DNA of 64,000 nucleotides from Deltaproteobacteria bacterium (GTDB lineage: Bacteria > Myxococcota_A > UBA9160 > PR03): positions 62,001 to 126,000 of the forward strand of contig JAPSFT010000006.1 of NCBI GenBank assembly GCA_035063765.1, written 5' to 3'. This document shows, one piece after another, positions 26,231-34,489 of the stretch. Both the position numbers and the translations under genes were made by a program. The notes beneath the pieces are model-generated. The model worked only from the letters and a program-made list of their open reading frames with translations, ran no database searches and was not told the DNA's origin. Every line of letters starts with the position of its first letter. The first letter of the stretch is position 1.

Positions 26231-27427
26231 ATGGACTTCGAGCCCTCCGACAAGTGCAAGGCGATCCTCCGCGAAGTCGAGCGCTTCATGGACGAGAACG
26301 TCTACCCGAACGAGCGCGTCTACCAGGAGCAGGTCGAGGCCGGCGGCGACCCGCACGCCGAGCCGCCGGTGATGCTGGAGATCCGCGCCAAGGCCAAGGG
26401 CCTCGGCCTGTGGAACCTGTTCCTGCCCGACGCCGAGTACGGCGCCGGCCTCACGAACCTCGACTACGCGCCGCTCTGCGAGGTGATGGGCCGGAGCCCC
26501 CTCGGCGCGCGCGCCTTCAACTGCCAGGCGCCCGACACCGGCAACGCCGAGATCCTCGCCGAGTTCGGTACGCCCGAGCAGAAGCGGCAGTGGCTCGAGC
26601 CGCTGCTCGACGGCACGATCCGCTCCTGCTTCTCGATGACCGAGCCCGAGACCTCGGGCGCCGACCCGACCGGCCTCCAGACCCGCGTACGCCGCGACGG
26701 CGACCAGTACGTGATCGACGGCCACAAGTGGTTCACCTCGGGCGCGATCGGGGCGCGCTTCGCGATCGTGATGGCGGTCAACGACCCGCAGGCGCCGATG
26801 CACGAGCGCGCCACCATGGTGATCGTCCCCACCGACGCGCCCGGCTTCCGGATCGCGCGCGCCGTCTCGGTCATGGGCCACGCCGGCGGCGGCGGCCACT
26901 GCGAGATCTACTACGACGACTGTCGCGTCCCGGTGGCGAACCGCCTCGGCCCCGAAGGCGGCGGCTTCGTCATCGCCCAGGCCCGGCTCGGCCCCGGCCG
27001 CATCCACCACTGCATGCGCGCCATCGGCATGGCCGAGCGCGCCTTCGAGATCATGTGCCGCCACGCCAACACGCGCCGCGCCTTCGGCACGACGCTCGGC
27101 GAGAAGCAGTTCGTCCAGGAGTGGATCGCCACCTCGCGGATGGAGATCGACCAGGCCCGCCTCCTCACCCTGTACGCCGCCTGGAAGATGGACACCTACG
27201 GCAAGAAGGTGGCCCGCCAGGAGATCTCCATGATCAAGGTGGTCGCCCCCAACATGCTCATGAACGTCCTCGACCGCGCCATCCAGTGCCTCGGCTCCCT
27301 CGGCGTCTCCGACGACACCCCGATCGCCGCCCTGTGGCGCCACGGCCGCACCCTGCGGCTGGCCGACGGGCCGGACGAGGTGCACAAGATGGTGATCGCG
27401 CGGAGGGAGCTGCATCGGTTTGCTTGA
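26231..27427 (+). CDS. acyl-CoA dehydrogenase
   Basis: A 398-residue FAD enzyme introducing a 2,3 double bond into an acyl-CoA. Flavin-contact motifs CFSMTEPETSGADPT and GHKWFTSGAIGARFA and the late QCLGSLGVSDDTP segment identify the family. It resembles the ACAD10/11 C-terminal branch rather than short-chain enzymes. AAGGAG ribosome site; ATG 26231. It is the last chromosomal gene before the CRISPR locus. Confidence 0.9.
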   Translation: MDFEPSDKCKAILREVERFMDENVYPNERVYQEQVEAGGDPHAEPPVMLEIRAKAKGLGLWNLFLPDAEYGAGLTNLDYAPLCEVMGRSPLGARAFNCQAPDTGNAEILAEFGTPEQKRQWLEPLLDGTIRSCFSMTEPETSGADPTGLQTRVRRDGDQYVIDGHKWFTSGAIGARFAIVMAVNDPQAPMHERATMVIVPTDAPGFRIARAVSVMGHAGGGGHCEIYYDDCRVPVANRLGPEGGGFVIAQARLGPGRIHHCMRAIGMAERAFEIMCRHANTRRAFGTTLGEKQFVQEWIATSRMEIDQARLLTLYAAWKMDTYGKKVARQEISMIKVVAPNMLMNVLDRAIQCLGSLGVSDDTPIAALWRHGRTLRLADGPDEVHKMVIARRELHRFA

Positions 27428-27732
27428 GCAGAATGGCCTAGCAGGAAGTCCATTCGGGCTATGTGACCCCATCTGACACAGGCTTGTTTGACGCTGTTTT
27501 CATTCGACCACTGCATGTAGGGGGTGCAGAGGATGGCGGCGGCAGGAGTCAGAGGGCATGGGTTTGGACCCCGTGCCTCACTCGCACCGGCTGCCACTCG
27601 GCTGGGTTGGAACCAGCCATGAAAGGCACCCCCGCGGCTCCATTGAAGCTTGGTCGTGTCCGTAGCAGTTGCTGGCGCTTTTCCATCTTCCCGCGGAGCG
27701 AAACGACCCTCATCTGTACGGAGGCGAAAGGC
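27428..27732. other. 305-bp intergenic region upstream of the CRISPR-Cas operon
   Basis: No convincing gene. Visible elements: a TTGACG hexamer at 27488-27493 (possible -35, no clear -10), a hairpin at 27555-27577 with GGCATGG/CCGTGCC arms, a second hairpin at 27600-27618 (GGCTGG/CCAGCC), and the repeat-like sequences at 27632-27649 and 27687-27696. GGAGG lies just upstream of the csb1 ATG. Sequence is visibly less GC-rich than the flanking acyl-CoA dehydrogenase gene. Confidence 0.6.
27614..27722 (+). repeat. solitary degenerate CRISPR repeat pair (possible mini-CRISPR / regulatory crRNA gene)
   Basis: Bases 27632-27649 read CCGCGGCTCCATTGAAGC, identical to the last 18 nt of the 36-nt repeat of the array 11 kb away, in the same orientation. 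After a 37-nt interval (array spacers are 34-38 nt), 27687-27696 reads CTTCCCGCGG, matching 8 of the first 10 repeat bases. So the crRNA 5' handle and the start of a following repeat are kept while the other halves are degenerate. This is the layout reported for Cas-regulating CreR/CreA-type RNAs. It ends about 10 bp before csb1. It could instead be a decayed array fragment. Confidence 0.6.
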
Positions 27733-28950
27733 ATGTCACTCACGATCGATCGACTTCGGGATCTCATTCGAAACGACGCGGCCCTCCGGCGGGCGCGCCG
27801 CCTTCAGCCCACAGAGGGGCCCGGAGCGAAGCTCTTCCCCCCCACTTACCCTGGGACACGCCCCGGCGATCCTCCCCGCCACATCTTCGAACACCGGCGG
27901 ATCGGCGGCGGCGACGTGCTCTGCGTTCTGATCGACAGCGTCCAGAGCCAGGCGAATCGGCTCGAAGAGGCGCTCCGCGACGCACGCGAGAACTGCGTCG
28001 CCTTTCCCGCGATCAGCGTCGACTTCTCGGATACTGCAGTCGGTGACATCGGTCGGATCACGACGCTCGATGCTCCGCATCGTGTGTTCGACGCGATCAT
28101 CCGTGATTCCGAGCTCGACGGCGTGCGTTTCCGCGACACCGAGGCGGGCAAGCGGATCCTCGCGAGCAAGGCAGCGCACGCGCGCGCTGTCTACGAGCTC
28201 TCGCCGACGGCGCTCGTGTTCGGCGCGTGGAACAGCACGGGCGAAGGCGGTGGCCTCGGCGCCAAGTTCCCGCGTGCCGTCGTCTCGGAGATCGTGGGAA
28301 TCGGTGTGGCGCAGGAGCCCGGCGCGAGTTCCGAGGGGTCGCGGCCCTCCGGTCGCCGACCGGGAAGCCGCATCGACCCGCTCGGGATCCGCTCGGGCGT
28401 GCGCGTCTACAAGCTCGAGGGCGGCGATTGGAGCCTCGAGAAGCCCAAGAAGGGCGGAAAGGAGGTGAAGCCCTCGGAAGTCAACCACTCGAACATCGCG
28501 CCGACCATCCAGGAACTCGGCGTGAGCGTCGACCATGTCCTGCACACCTTCGTGATCTCGGCCGCAGCACTGCGTCGGCTTCGGTTCGCCAACGGCAGCA
28601 CGGAGGCCGACGAGGTGGCGCGCACGGCGCTGGCGGCGCTCGCTCTAGTCGCGGTCACGGCGCAGGACCGCGCCGGCTACTTCTTGCGCTCGCGATGCGA
28701 TCTCGTCCCCGAGCCTGATTCGCCGGCGGGGTTCGAGATCGTGAGGACTGATGGCCGGACGGAAAGCGTCGAGGCCGACCTCGAATCCGCCGCCAGGCTC
28801 CTGCAACAGGCGGTGAACGCCGCGAAGGATGCTGGCATCCTGTGGAACGCAGAAGATCTCATGCTGAAACCCCAAGCGAAGCTGGTCGGGCTCGTCAAGC
28901 AGAGCCGGGAGCTTGCCCTCGTGGGCGCCGAGGAGCAGCAGGAGGACTGA
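27733..28950 (+). CDS. csb1: type I-G Cas7 (Csb1/GSU0053 family)
   Basis: A 405-residue Cas7-type backbone protein that would coat the crRNA spacer in the type I-G (I-U) Cascade complex. Family features: a RAMP-like core with VLCVLIDSVQSQANRLEEAL (the SxxSQxNR-type motif of GSU0053 proteins), FGAWNSTGEGGGLGAKFPRA, and SNIAPTIQELGVSVDHV. ATG 27733 is preceded by GGAGG. First gene of the effector operon; csb2 starts 1 bp after its stop. Confidence 0.88.
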   Translation: MSLTIDRLRDLIRNDAALRRARRLQPTEGPGAKLFPPTYPGTRPGDPPRHIFEHRRIGGGDVLCVLIDSVQSQANRLEEALRDARENCVAFPAISVDFSDTAVGDIGRITTLDAPHRVFDAIIRDSELDGVRFRDTEAGKRILASKAAHARAVYELSPTALVFGAWNSTGEGGGLGAKFPRAVVSEIVGIGVAQEPGASSEGSRPSGRRPGSRIDPLGIRSGVRVYKLEGGDWSLEKPKKGGKEVKPSEVNHSNIAPTIQELGVSVDHVLHTFVISAAALRRLRFANGSTEADEVARTALAALALVAVTAQDRAGYFLRSRCDLVPEPDSPAGFEIVRTDGRTESVEADLESAARLLQQAVNAAKDAGILWNAEDLMLKPQAKLVGLVKQSRELALVGAEEQQED

Positions 28951-28951
28951 G

Positions 28952-30391
28952 ATGCTCACCCTCGAGATCGAGCTTTTGACGAGCGTCTACCGAGCGGTCC
29001 TGCCGGACGGGTCGGCGCCCGAGTGGCCACCGCACCCGGACCGCGTCTTCTCGGCCCTCGTCCAGGCATGGGGAGATGGCGGAGAGCGAGAGGATGAGCG
29101 CCAGGCCCTGGAATGGCTCGAGTCCCTCGAGGAGCCGCCGCTGATCGAGGCGAGCGGGGAATGGTTCCAGCGCGATTCCGCCTCCGTTTTCGTCCCTCCC
29201 AACGATGCTCGCAACGGCGAGTTGGCGCTCCTTCCGGATAGACGCCCCCGCCAGTCCCGCTCGTTCGCGGCCTGCGTGCCTGCGGATCCCGTCGTCCGCA
29301 TACGGTGGCGCGGTGCGCCGCCAAGCTCGCATGAATCGGCTCTGCACCGCCTCGCACATCGGGTCGCGAGCCTCGGTCATTCTTCGTCGCTCGTCCGGTT
29401 GTCGATCGCCGGAGAGGCTCCTTTGGCGCCCGAGCGGACTTGGAGACCGAGCGAAGGAGGTGCCCACTCACTGCGATCTCTCTACCGCGGACGACTCGCA
29501 GATCTTATTGCCCGGTACAACACCGGACGCCGTCCGATGACCCGGAGCACGATCCGCTATGCCGCACCAGAGGAGGAAGCCGACCACGCCACGCCCTCCA
29601 GCGTCTTCGGTGGATCGCGCGACTGGTTCGTCTTCGAAGACGTGGATGGGAACGCGCCCGACGTGCTCGGCTTCGCGCACATCGCGCGACGGCTCCGGCA
29701 CGCACTGATGTCGTTTGCATCCCAGCCGCCTCCGGAGACGCTCTCGGGACATGCTCCTGATGGAAGCGCCAGTCAGCGCCCTCACGCAGCCATCGTCCCG
29801 CTCCTCGACGTGGGTTGGGAGCATTCGCGTGGAGGGCTCCTGGGACTCGCGGTCGTCCTGCCGCGCGAGATACCAGCCGCCGAAAGGGCGGCGATACTAG
29901 ACGCGCTCGCCCGCTTCGCCCGTGTCGACGAAGGACCCACGGCACTCGCCGTGCTGAACTTCGCGCTCTCCCGTTGGCGCCTCCGCCGAGTCGCGCTTCC
30001 GGAGCGCGCATCGCTCGGCCCGGGACGCTGGTGCGGCACGGGATCGACCTGGGCCAGTGCGACGCCCGTCGTGCTCGACCGCTTCGCAGACCATGCCGAC
30101 CCCGCAGAGGAGGCTCGCATCATCGCGGCGAGCTGTAGGAGCATCAGCCTTCCGGAGCCCGTTTCTATCGAGATCCACAAGTACTCGGCGCTTCGCGGCG
30201 CGCCCGAGGCCTATCCTGCTCGCGGCGCCGCCAACCGCCCGACCTGGGTGTTTCCGACGGGCTCCAGGCTCGCCCAAAGGCCTCGTCGCCACGTCTTCCT
30301 GGAGTTCGCCGAGCCGCTCACGGGCCCCGTCATCCTCGGCGCGGGGCGCTATCAAGGCTTCGGGCTCTGTCTTCCGGTCTCCGGACGGTGA
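28952..30391 (+). CDS. csb2: type I-G Cas5-Cas6 fusion (Csb2/GSU0054 family)
   Basis: A 479-residue protein expected to cap the crRNA 5' handle and cut pre-crRNA. The N-terminus LEIELLTSVYRAVLPD followed by PEWPPHPDRVFSALVQAWGD is characteristic. The C-terminus ends in a glycine-rich RAMP loop (GPVILGAGRYQGFGLCLPV). The Cas6 catalytic residue was not identified with confidence. The stop overlaps the cas3 start (GTGA). Confidence 0.86.
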   Translation: MLTLEIELLTSVYRAVLPDGSAPEWPPHPDRVFSALVQAWGDGGEREDERQALEWLESLEEPPLIEASGEWFQRDSASVFVPPNDARNGELALLPDRRPRQSRSFAACVPADPVVRIRWRGAPPSSHESALHRLAHRVASLGHSSSLVRLSIAGEAPLAPERTWRPSEGGAHSLRSLYRGRLADLIARYNTGRRPMTRSTIRYAAPEEEADHATPSSVFGGSRDWFVFEDVDGNAPDVLGFAHIARRLRHALMSFASQPPPETLSGHAPDGSASQRPHAAIVPLLDVGWEHSRGGLLGLAVVLPREIPAAERAAILDALARFARVDEGPTALAVLNFALSRWRLRRVALPERASLGPGRWCGTGSTWASATPVVLDRFADHADPAEEARIIAASCRSISLPEPVSIEIHKYSALRGAPEAYPARGAANRPTWVFPTGSRLAQRPRRHVFLEFAEPLTGPVILGAGRYQGFGLCLPVSGR

Positions 30392-33300
30392 CGCCGATGA
30401 GCATTGAAACGCTTCAGCTTTCCGCGTTCCCGCGGTTCTTCGAAGAGGTCCACCAGGTTCGGCCGTTTCCGTGGCAGCTCCGGCTCGCCGAGCGCGTATT
30501 CCACGACGGCTGGCCTCGTGCGCTGGACGTGCCCACAGGAGCCGGAAAGACATCGGCGATCGACGTCGCTGTCTTCCACCTCGCCTGCCAGATGGACCCT
30601 GCCTCACCGGCGAACCGTCGCGCAGCTTGCCGGATCCTCTTCGTGGTCGATCGCCGGATCGTGGTCGACGACGTCACTCGTCACGCCGAGCAGATCGCCG
30701 CTGCCGTCGAGGAGCGGCGCGGACCTCTCACGCGTCTCGTTGCCGAGCGCCTCCAAGCGCTGGCCGAGTCGGAACGCCGTCCACTCGAGGTCGTTCGCCT
30801 TCGTGGAGGAGCGCCCAAGGAGCCCGACTGGGTCCGCACGCCGACGCAGCCGATCGTGGTCGTCTCGACCGTCGACCAAGTGGGATCCCGTCTCCTCTTC
30901 CGGGGCTATGGCGTGAGCCCGTCGATGCGGCCCGTGCACGCGGGTCTCCTCGGAAGCGACTCCCTGCTCCTCCTGGATGAAGCACATCTCTCCCAGCCCT
31001 TCGTGACGACGGCCCAGGCGATCAGCGATCACCAGCGGGCGTCGGCATCGAACGCTCTCCCGGCTGCACCCCTCCAGGCTGTCACGCTTTCCGCGACTCA
31101 GCTAGAACCGTCGCCTGAGCTTCTGACCGCAGCTGATCGAGAGCACCCGATCCTCGGCCCTCGCCTCTCGGCCACCAAAGTCACCCGCCTCGACCTCCTC
31201 TCCTGCAAGTCCGACTCGTCCGAGCACATCGACGGAATCGTCGAGCGCACCTGCGTACTGGCAGCCGGTGAGGGCACGTACGAGCCACGGGCGATGGCCA
31301 TCATCCTCAATCGGGTGCAGCGCGCTCGCCGTGTCTTCGAGGGCTTGCAGAAGATGATCACCGGGGCGGACATAGTGCTCCTGATCGGCCGCTCCCGGCC
31401 CCTTGCACGCAACCGCGCCCTGGCAGATGTACTCCCGCGCATCAAGGCCAAGCGTGATCGCACTGTCGGCGGTGTTTCCCTGGAGAGGCCGGTGATCGTC
31501 GTTGCCACCCAGTGCGTCGAGGTTGGAGCGGATCTGGATTTCGACGCCCTGGTGACCGAGATCGCGCCGCTCGATTCCCTCCGCCAGCGGTTCGGACGCC
31601 TCGACCGAATGGGAAAATGCTCGGCTGCCGCGCGCACGCTCATCATCGCCGCCGCGGATCAGGTAGGTGCGCGCTCGAAACCGGATCCGGTGTACGGAAC
31701 GGCAATTGCAGCGACATGGAATTGGCTGGTCGACCACGCCTCCAAGAGGAAAGCCGGAAAGACAAAGGTTCTCGAGATCGATTTCGGAGTGGAGGCGTCC
31801 ACCGCCTGGCTGCCTACCGAGCCCGCCACGCTCTCGTCGTTGGTTGCTCCTCGCGCGGATGCGCCCATGATGCACCCCGCCTTCGTCGATGGTTGGTCAC
31901 GAACCTCTCCGTCCCCGACGAACGAGGCGGATGTCGCGCTCTTCCTTCACGGCCCGGAGAGCACGGGAGAGGTGCAGATCATCTGGCGGGACGACCTCGA
32001 GCGTCCCGCGCGGGCGTCCTGGACAGAGAAGGTCGCCGTATGCCCTCCATCGACCTGGGAGGCCGTGCCGGTTCCAGTCTGGGAAGCCCGCCGTTGGCTT
32101 CAAGGCCTCGAGGGCGACCCCCAACTAGACGACCTCGAGGTGTCACCTGCGCCGGAAGTCGAGCGAAGTGGCAGACGCGGCTATCAGGTCTTGCGCTGGA
32201 AGGGGACAGCACAGGAGTCCAAGCTGATCTACGCCACGGACGTGCGGCCGGGAGACGTCCTGGTGGCGCCCGCGGGCGATGGCGGCTGTGACATGTGGGG
32301 GTGGAATCCCGCCTCGCGCGAGGTGGTGGAGGATCTCGGATACGAGGCGAACCGCGAGCACCGTCGCGTCGAAGTGCTGCGCCTCTCCCCGCGACTTCTC
32401 GAGCGCGATGTTCTACGAGACACGCCGGTCGACGAGCAGGCGCAACTGAAGGCGCGCGCCGCCGCTCGCCGACTGAAGGATTGTCTTCCTGGACTCCTCG
32501 ACGCAACAGAGGCCGAGGTGATGGTGCGGCTTCGCGAGCTTCCCGATCTTCCACCGAAGTGGCGTCGCTTACTCGACTCGGACACGGCGCGTCTGCTACG
32601 CGCAGAGGAGACGACCTCGGACGGCAGGGCGCCGTCCCTCGAATCTGGCCTTCCGCTTGCAGTCGTCCTGCGCGTGGAACGACTCATCAACGACGCGACG
32701 ACCGAAGACGACGAGGGCTCGCGCAGGAGCTTCCGAGCGATCCGCTTGAGCGACCACTCGCAGGGGGTATCGAGCCTGGCGCGCTCGTTCGCCGAGAAGT
32801 GCGGCCTCCCCCCTTCGCTGATCGATGATGTGGCGCTGGCAGCCTTCCTACACGATGCGGGGAAGGCTCACCCCGCGTTCAAGATGTGGCTGTACGGAGG
32901 GGACGAGCTGGCCGCCACCGGTCCCGCTCTCGCCAAGAGCGGCCGGCGGTACCTCCCGCAGCGGGCACGCCGGCTCGCAGGGCTGCCGCAGGGCGCCCGT
33001 CACGAAGTGGCGTCTCTCGCCTTCGCAGAGGCGCACCCGAAGCTGCAGGAGTCGAACGATCCGGCACTCGTGCTCTGGCTCGTCGGCACGCATCATGGCT
33101 GGGGACGGCCGTTCTTCCCGGGCGTCGATTGGCCGAATGGAGGCGACGTCTTCTCAGCAGATATCGGCGACGGCGTGGTGAAGGCGACCGCGCGGCCGCT
33201 TTCCGAGCTGACTGCTCGCTGGCTCGCTCTTCGCGACGACGTAGTCCACCGCTATGGACCTTGGGGCCTGGCGCGGCTCGAGGCCATTCTTCGTCTTGCC

Positions 33301-33402
33301 GACCATCGGCGCTCGCAGTTGGAGCAAGAACCCGAAGCAGTGACGGGGAACGGGGGGAGGAGCGTCCAGGGCAAGAAGGACTCCTTGGAGCAAGACTCAT
33401 GA
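30388..33402 (+). CDS. cas3: Cas3 helicase with C-terminal HD nuclease (type I-G)
   Basis: A 1004-residue Cas3 that would unwind and degrade DNA after Cascade binding. Walker A is DVPTGAGKTSAID near residue 47, the DExH box LLLDEAHLSQPF near 194, motif VI LRQRFGRLDRMGK near 396. The HD nuclease motif FLHDAGKAHPAF near 819 lies at the C-terminal side, the order found in I-G (other types have HD first). The GTG at 30388 overlaps the csb2 stop; an ATG at 30397 is an equally possible start. A 60-bp sample (31741-31800) is 53% GC by hand count, far below the flanking chromosome. Confidence 0.92.
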   Translation: MTPMSIETLQLSAFPRFFEEVHQVRPFPWQLRLAERVFHDGWPRALDVPTGAGKTSAIDVAVFHLACQMDPASPANRRAACRILFVVDRRIVVDDVTRHAEQIAAAVEERRGPLTRLVAERLQALAESERRPLEVVRLRGGAPKEPDWVRTPTQPIVVVSTVDQVGSRLLFRGYGVSPSMRPVHAGLLGSDSLLLLDEAHLSQPFVTTAQAISDHQRASASNALPAAPLQAVTLSATQLEPSPELLTAADREHPILGPRLSATKVTRLDLLSCKSDSSEHIDGIVERTCVLAAGEGTYEPRAMAIILNRVQRARRVFEGLQKMITGADIVLLIGRSRPLARNRALADVLPRIKAKRDRTVGGVSLERPVIVVATQCVEVGADLDFDALVTEIAPLDSLRQRFGRLDRMGKCSAAARTLIIAAADQVGARSKPDPVYGTAIAATWNWLVDHASKRKAGKTKVLEIDFGVEASTAWLPTEPATLSSLVAPRADAPMMHPAFVDGWSRTSPSPTNEADVALFLHGPESTGEVQIIWRDDLERPARASWTEKVAVCPPSTWEAVPVPVWEARRWLQGLEGDPQLDDLEVSPAPEVERSGRRGYQVLRWKGTAQESKLIYATDVRPGDVLVAPAGDGGCDMWGWNPASREVVEDLGYEANREHRRVEVLRLSPRLLERDVLRDTPVDEQAQLKARAAARRLKDCLPGLLDATEAEVMVRLRELPDLPPKWRRLLDSDTARLLRAEETTSDGRAPSLESGLPLAVVLRVERLINDATTEDDEGSRRSFRAIRLSDHSQGVSSLARSFAEKCGLPPSLIDDVALAAFLHDAGKAHPAFKMWLYGGDELAATGPALAKSGRRYLPQRARRLAGLPQGARHEVASLAFAEAHPKLQESNDPALVLWLVGTHHGWGRPFFPGVDWPNGGDVFSADIGDGVVKATARPLSELTARWLALRDDVVHRYGPWGLARLEAILRLADHRRSQLEQEPEAVTGNGGRSVQGKKDSLEQDS

Positions 33403-34403
33403 CTTTACCGGCGTCGCCGCTGGGAACCGCTCCCGAAGGATCTGTTCTGCGCATGCCGGGCCTGGAGGTCGACAATCTCCTTGCCCAACTCGCGAGCTGG
33501 GGTCTTCTGAGGGCATTGGATGAAGCTCGACCGGTCTGGTTGCCGCGTCTGTCCTGGGCGGGTCCCCCGTGGTGCGCTCGCCTCCACTTGGCAGATGAAG
33601 CCGACGAGGCCGAGGTCGCCCAGGTGGCGAACGAGGGAGTGCTCTCGATCGCCCGCCGGTTCGACGTCGGCTCGCATCGCAACGTGAGCTTCGACGAGGA
33701 CGCCTATCTCGAGCATCTGCAGCACGTTCGAGGTGACGAACAGGGCTCCGGACTCGCTGCCGCACTGACGGCACAGCGACCGCATCGTCGGGATGGCACG
33801 CTCATGCCTTCGCCGTTCGTCCTGATGTTCGGCCAGGGACACCAGCACTTCCTGGAGCGGCTCGTCGACGTTCCGCTCGGAGTGCTTCCGAAGCGCCTTC
33901 AACGGCGGAAGCCGGCTCCGAACCTCAACGATCCGGCCAGGATCGCCGACGCACTCTTCGCCCCCTGGCGCCGCGACGACGAAACCGATGCGTTCCGTTG
34001 GGATCCCAAGGAGGACCAGAGGTACGCGCTTCGCTTCGACGATCCCAGCGAAGCCGGCGCTGCTGCCACCGTCCACGGTGCCAACCGCCTGGCCACCTTG
34101 GCGTTCGCCTCTCTCACGTGCGCGCCCAGGCGCGATGCTCCGGGCGTCGCCGCGGTGCGCCGCGCCCGGGCCACGATCGAGTTCATCTGGCCCATCTGGG
34201 ACGTTCCGCTCGGCTTGGGAGGGATTCTTTCCCTGCTCTCCCATCCAGACGTGATCGCGGGCCGGCTCCAGAACGTCCGCGCGTTCGGCGTGCGAGAGAT
34301 CTACCGAGCCCGACGAATCTCCAACGGCAAGTTCATGAACGTCTCGTGGGCGCAGCCGTTTGCGGGCGATCCCCTCGGAGGGCAGCGACGCTCCTCCCGT
34401 TGA
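33399..34403 (+). CDS. csb3: type I-G Cas8-like subunit (Csb3/GSU0052 family)
   Basis: A 334-residue protein occupying the position of the Cas8 (large-subunit/PAM-reading) gene of I-G loci. N-terminal RMPGLEVDNLLAQLASWGLLRAL and C-terminal FGVREIYRARRISNGKFMNVSWAQPF agree with Csb3-type proteins; it is much shorter than the Csx17 variant. ATG overlaps the cas3 stop (ATGA), confirming one operon csb1-csb2-cas3-csb3. Assignment rests mainly on position, size and weak motif resemblance. Confidence 0.7.
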   Translation: MTLPASPLGTAPEGSVLRMPGLEVDNLLAQLASWGLLRALDEARPVWLPRLSWAGPPWCARLHLADEADEAEVAQVANEGVLSIARRFDVGSHRNVSFDEDAYLEHLQHVRGDEQGSGLAAALTAQRPHRRDGTLMPSPFVLMFGQGHQHFLERLVDVPLGVLPKRLQRRKPAPNLNDPARIADALFAPWRRDDETDAFRWDPKEDQRYALRFDDPSEAGAAATVHGANRLATLAFASLTCAPRRDAPGVAAVRRARATIEFIWPIWDVPLGLGGILSLLSHPDVIAGRLQNVRAFGVREIYRARRISNGKFMNVSWAQPFAGDPLGGQRRSSR

Positions 34404-34423
34404 CTGGGATGGGATGAAAAGGG

Positions 34424-34452
34424 TTGACTTTCGTCTTTTGTTCGCATAGCGT
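34424..34452 (+). promoter_or_regulatory. sigma70-type promoter for the HNH gene
   Basis: TTGACT (34424-34429), 17-bp spacer, TAGCGT (34447-34452). A second GTTGACT lies 24 bp upstream at 34399. The promoter is downstream of the csb3 stop and upstream of the HNH ATG at 34490, so the HNH gene can be transcribed apart from the cas effector operon. An AT-rich patch in otherwise GC-rich DNA supports it. Confidence 0.55.
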
Positions 34453-34489
34453 ACTCCCATCCGCTCGTGGGCTGGAGAGAGTCGCTTCG

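Noticed and set aside
27505-27510. Six-base match between the pseudo-spacer and the putative csb1 promoter as proof of self-targeting
   Set aside because: Six bases are easily matched by chance and the flanking GCA is not a PAM I can support; kept only as something to test.
27555-27577. Hairpin GGCATGG/CCGTGCC with a GTTTGGA loop resembling a tRNA T-arm, possible island attachment site
   Set aside because: No matching acceptor, D or anticodon arms nearby and the T-loop departs from GTTCGA; no duplicate seen at the other end of the locus.
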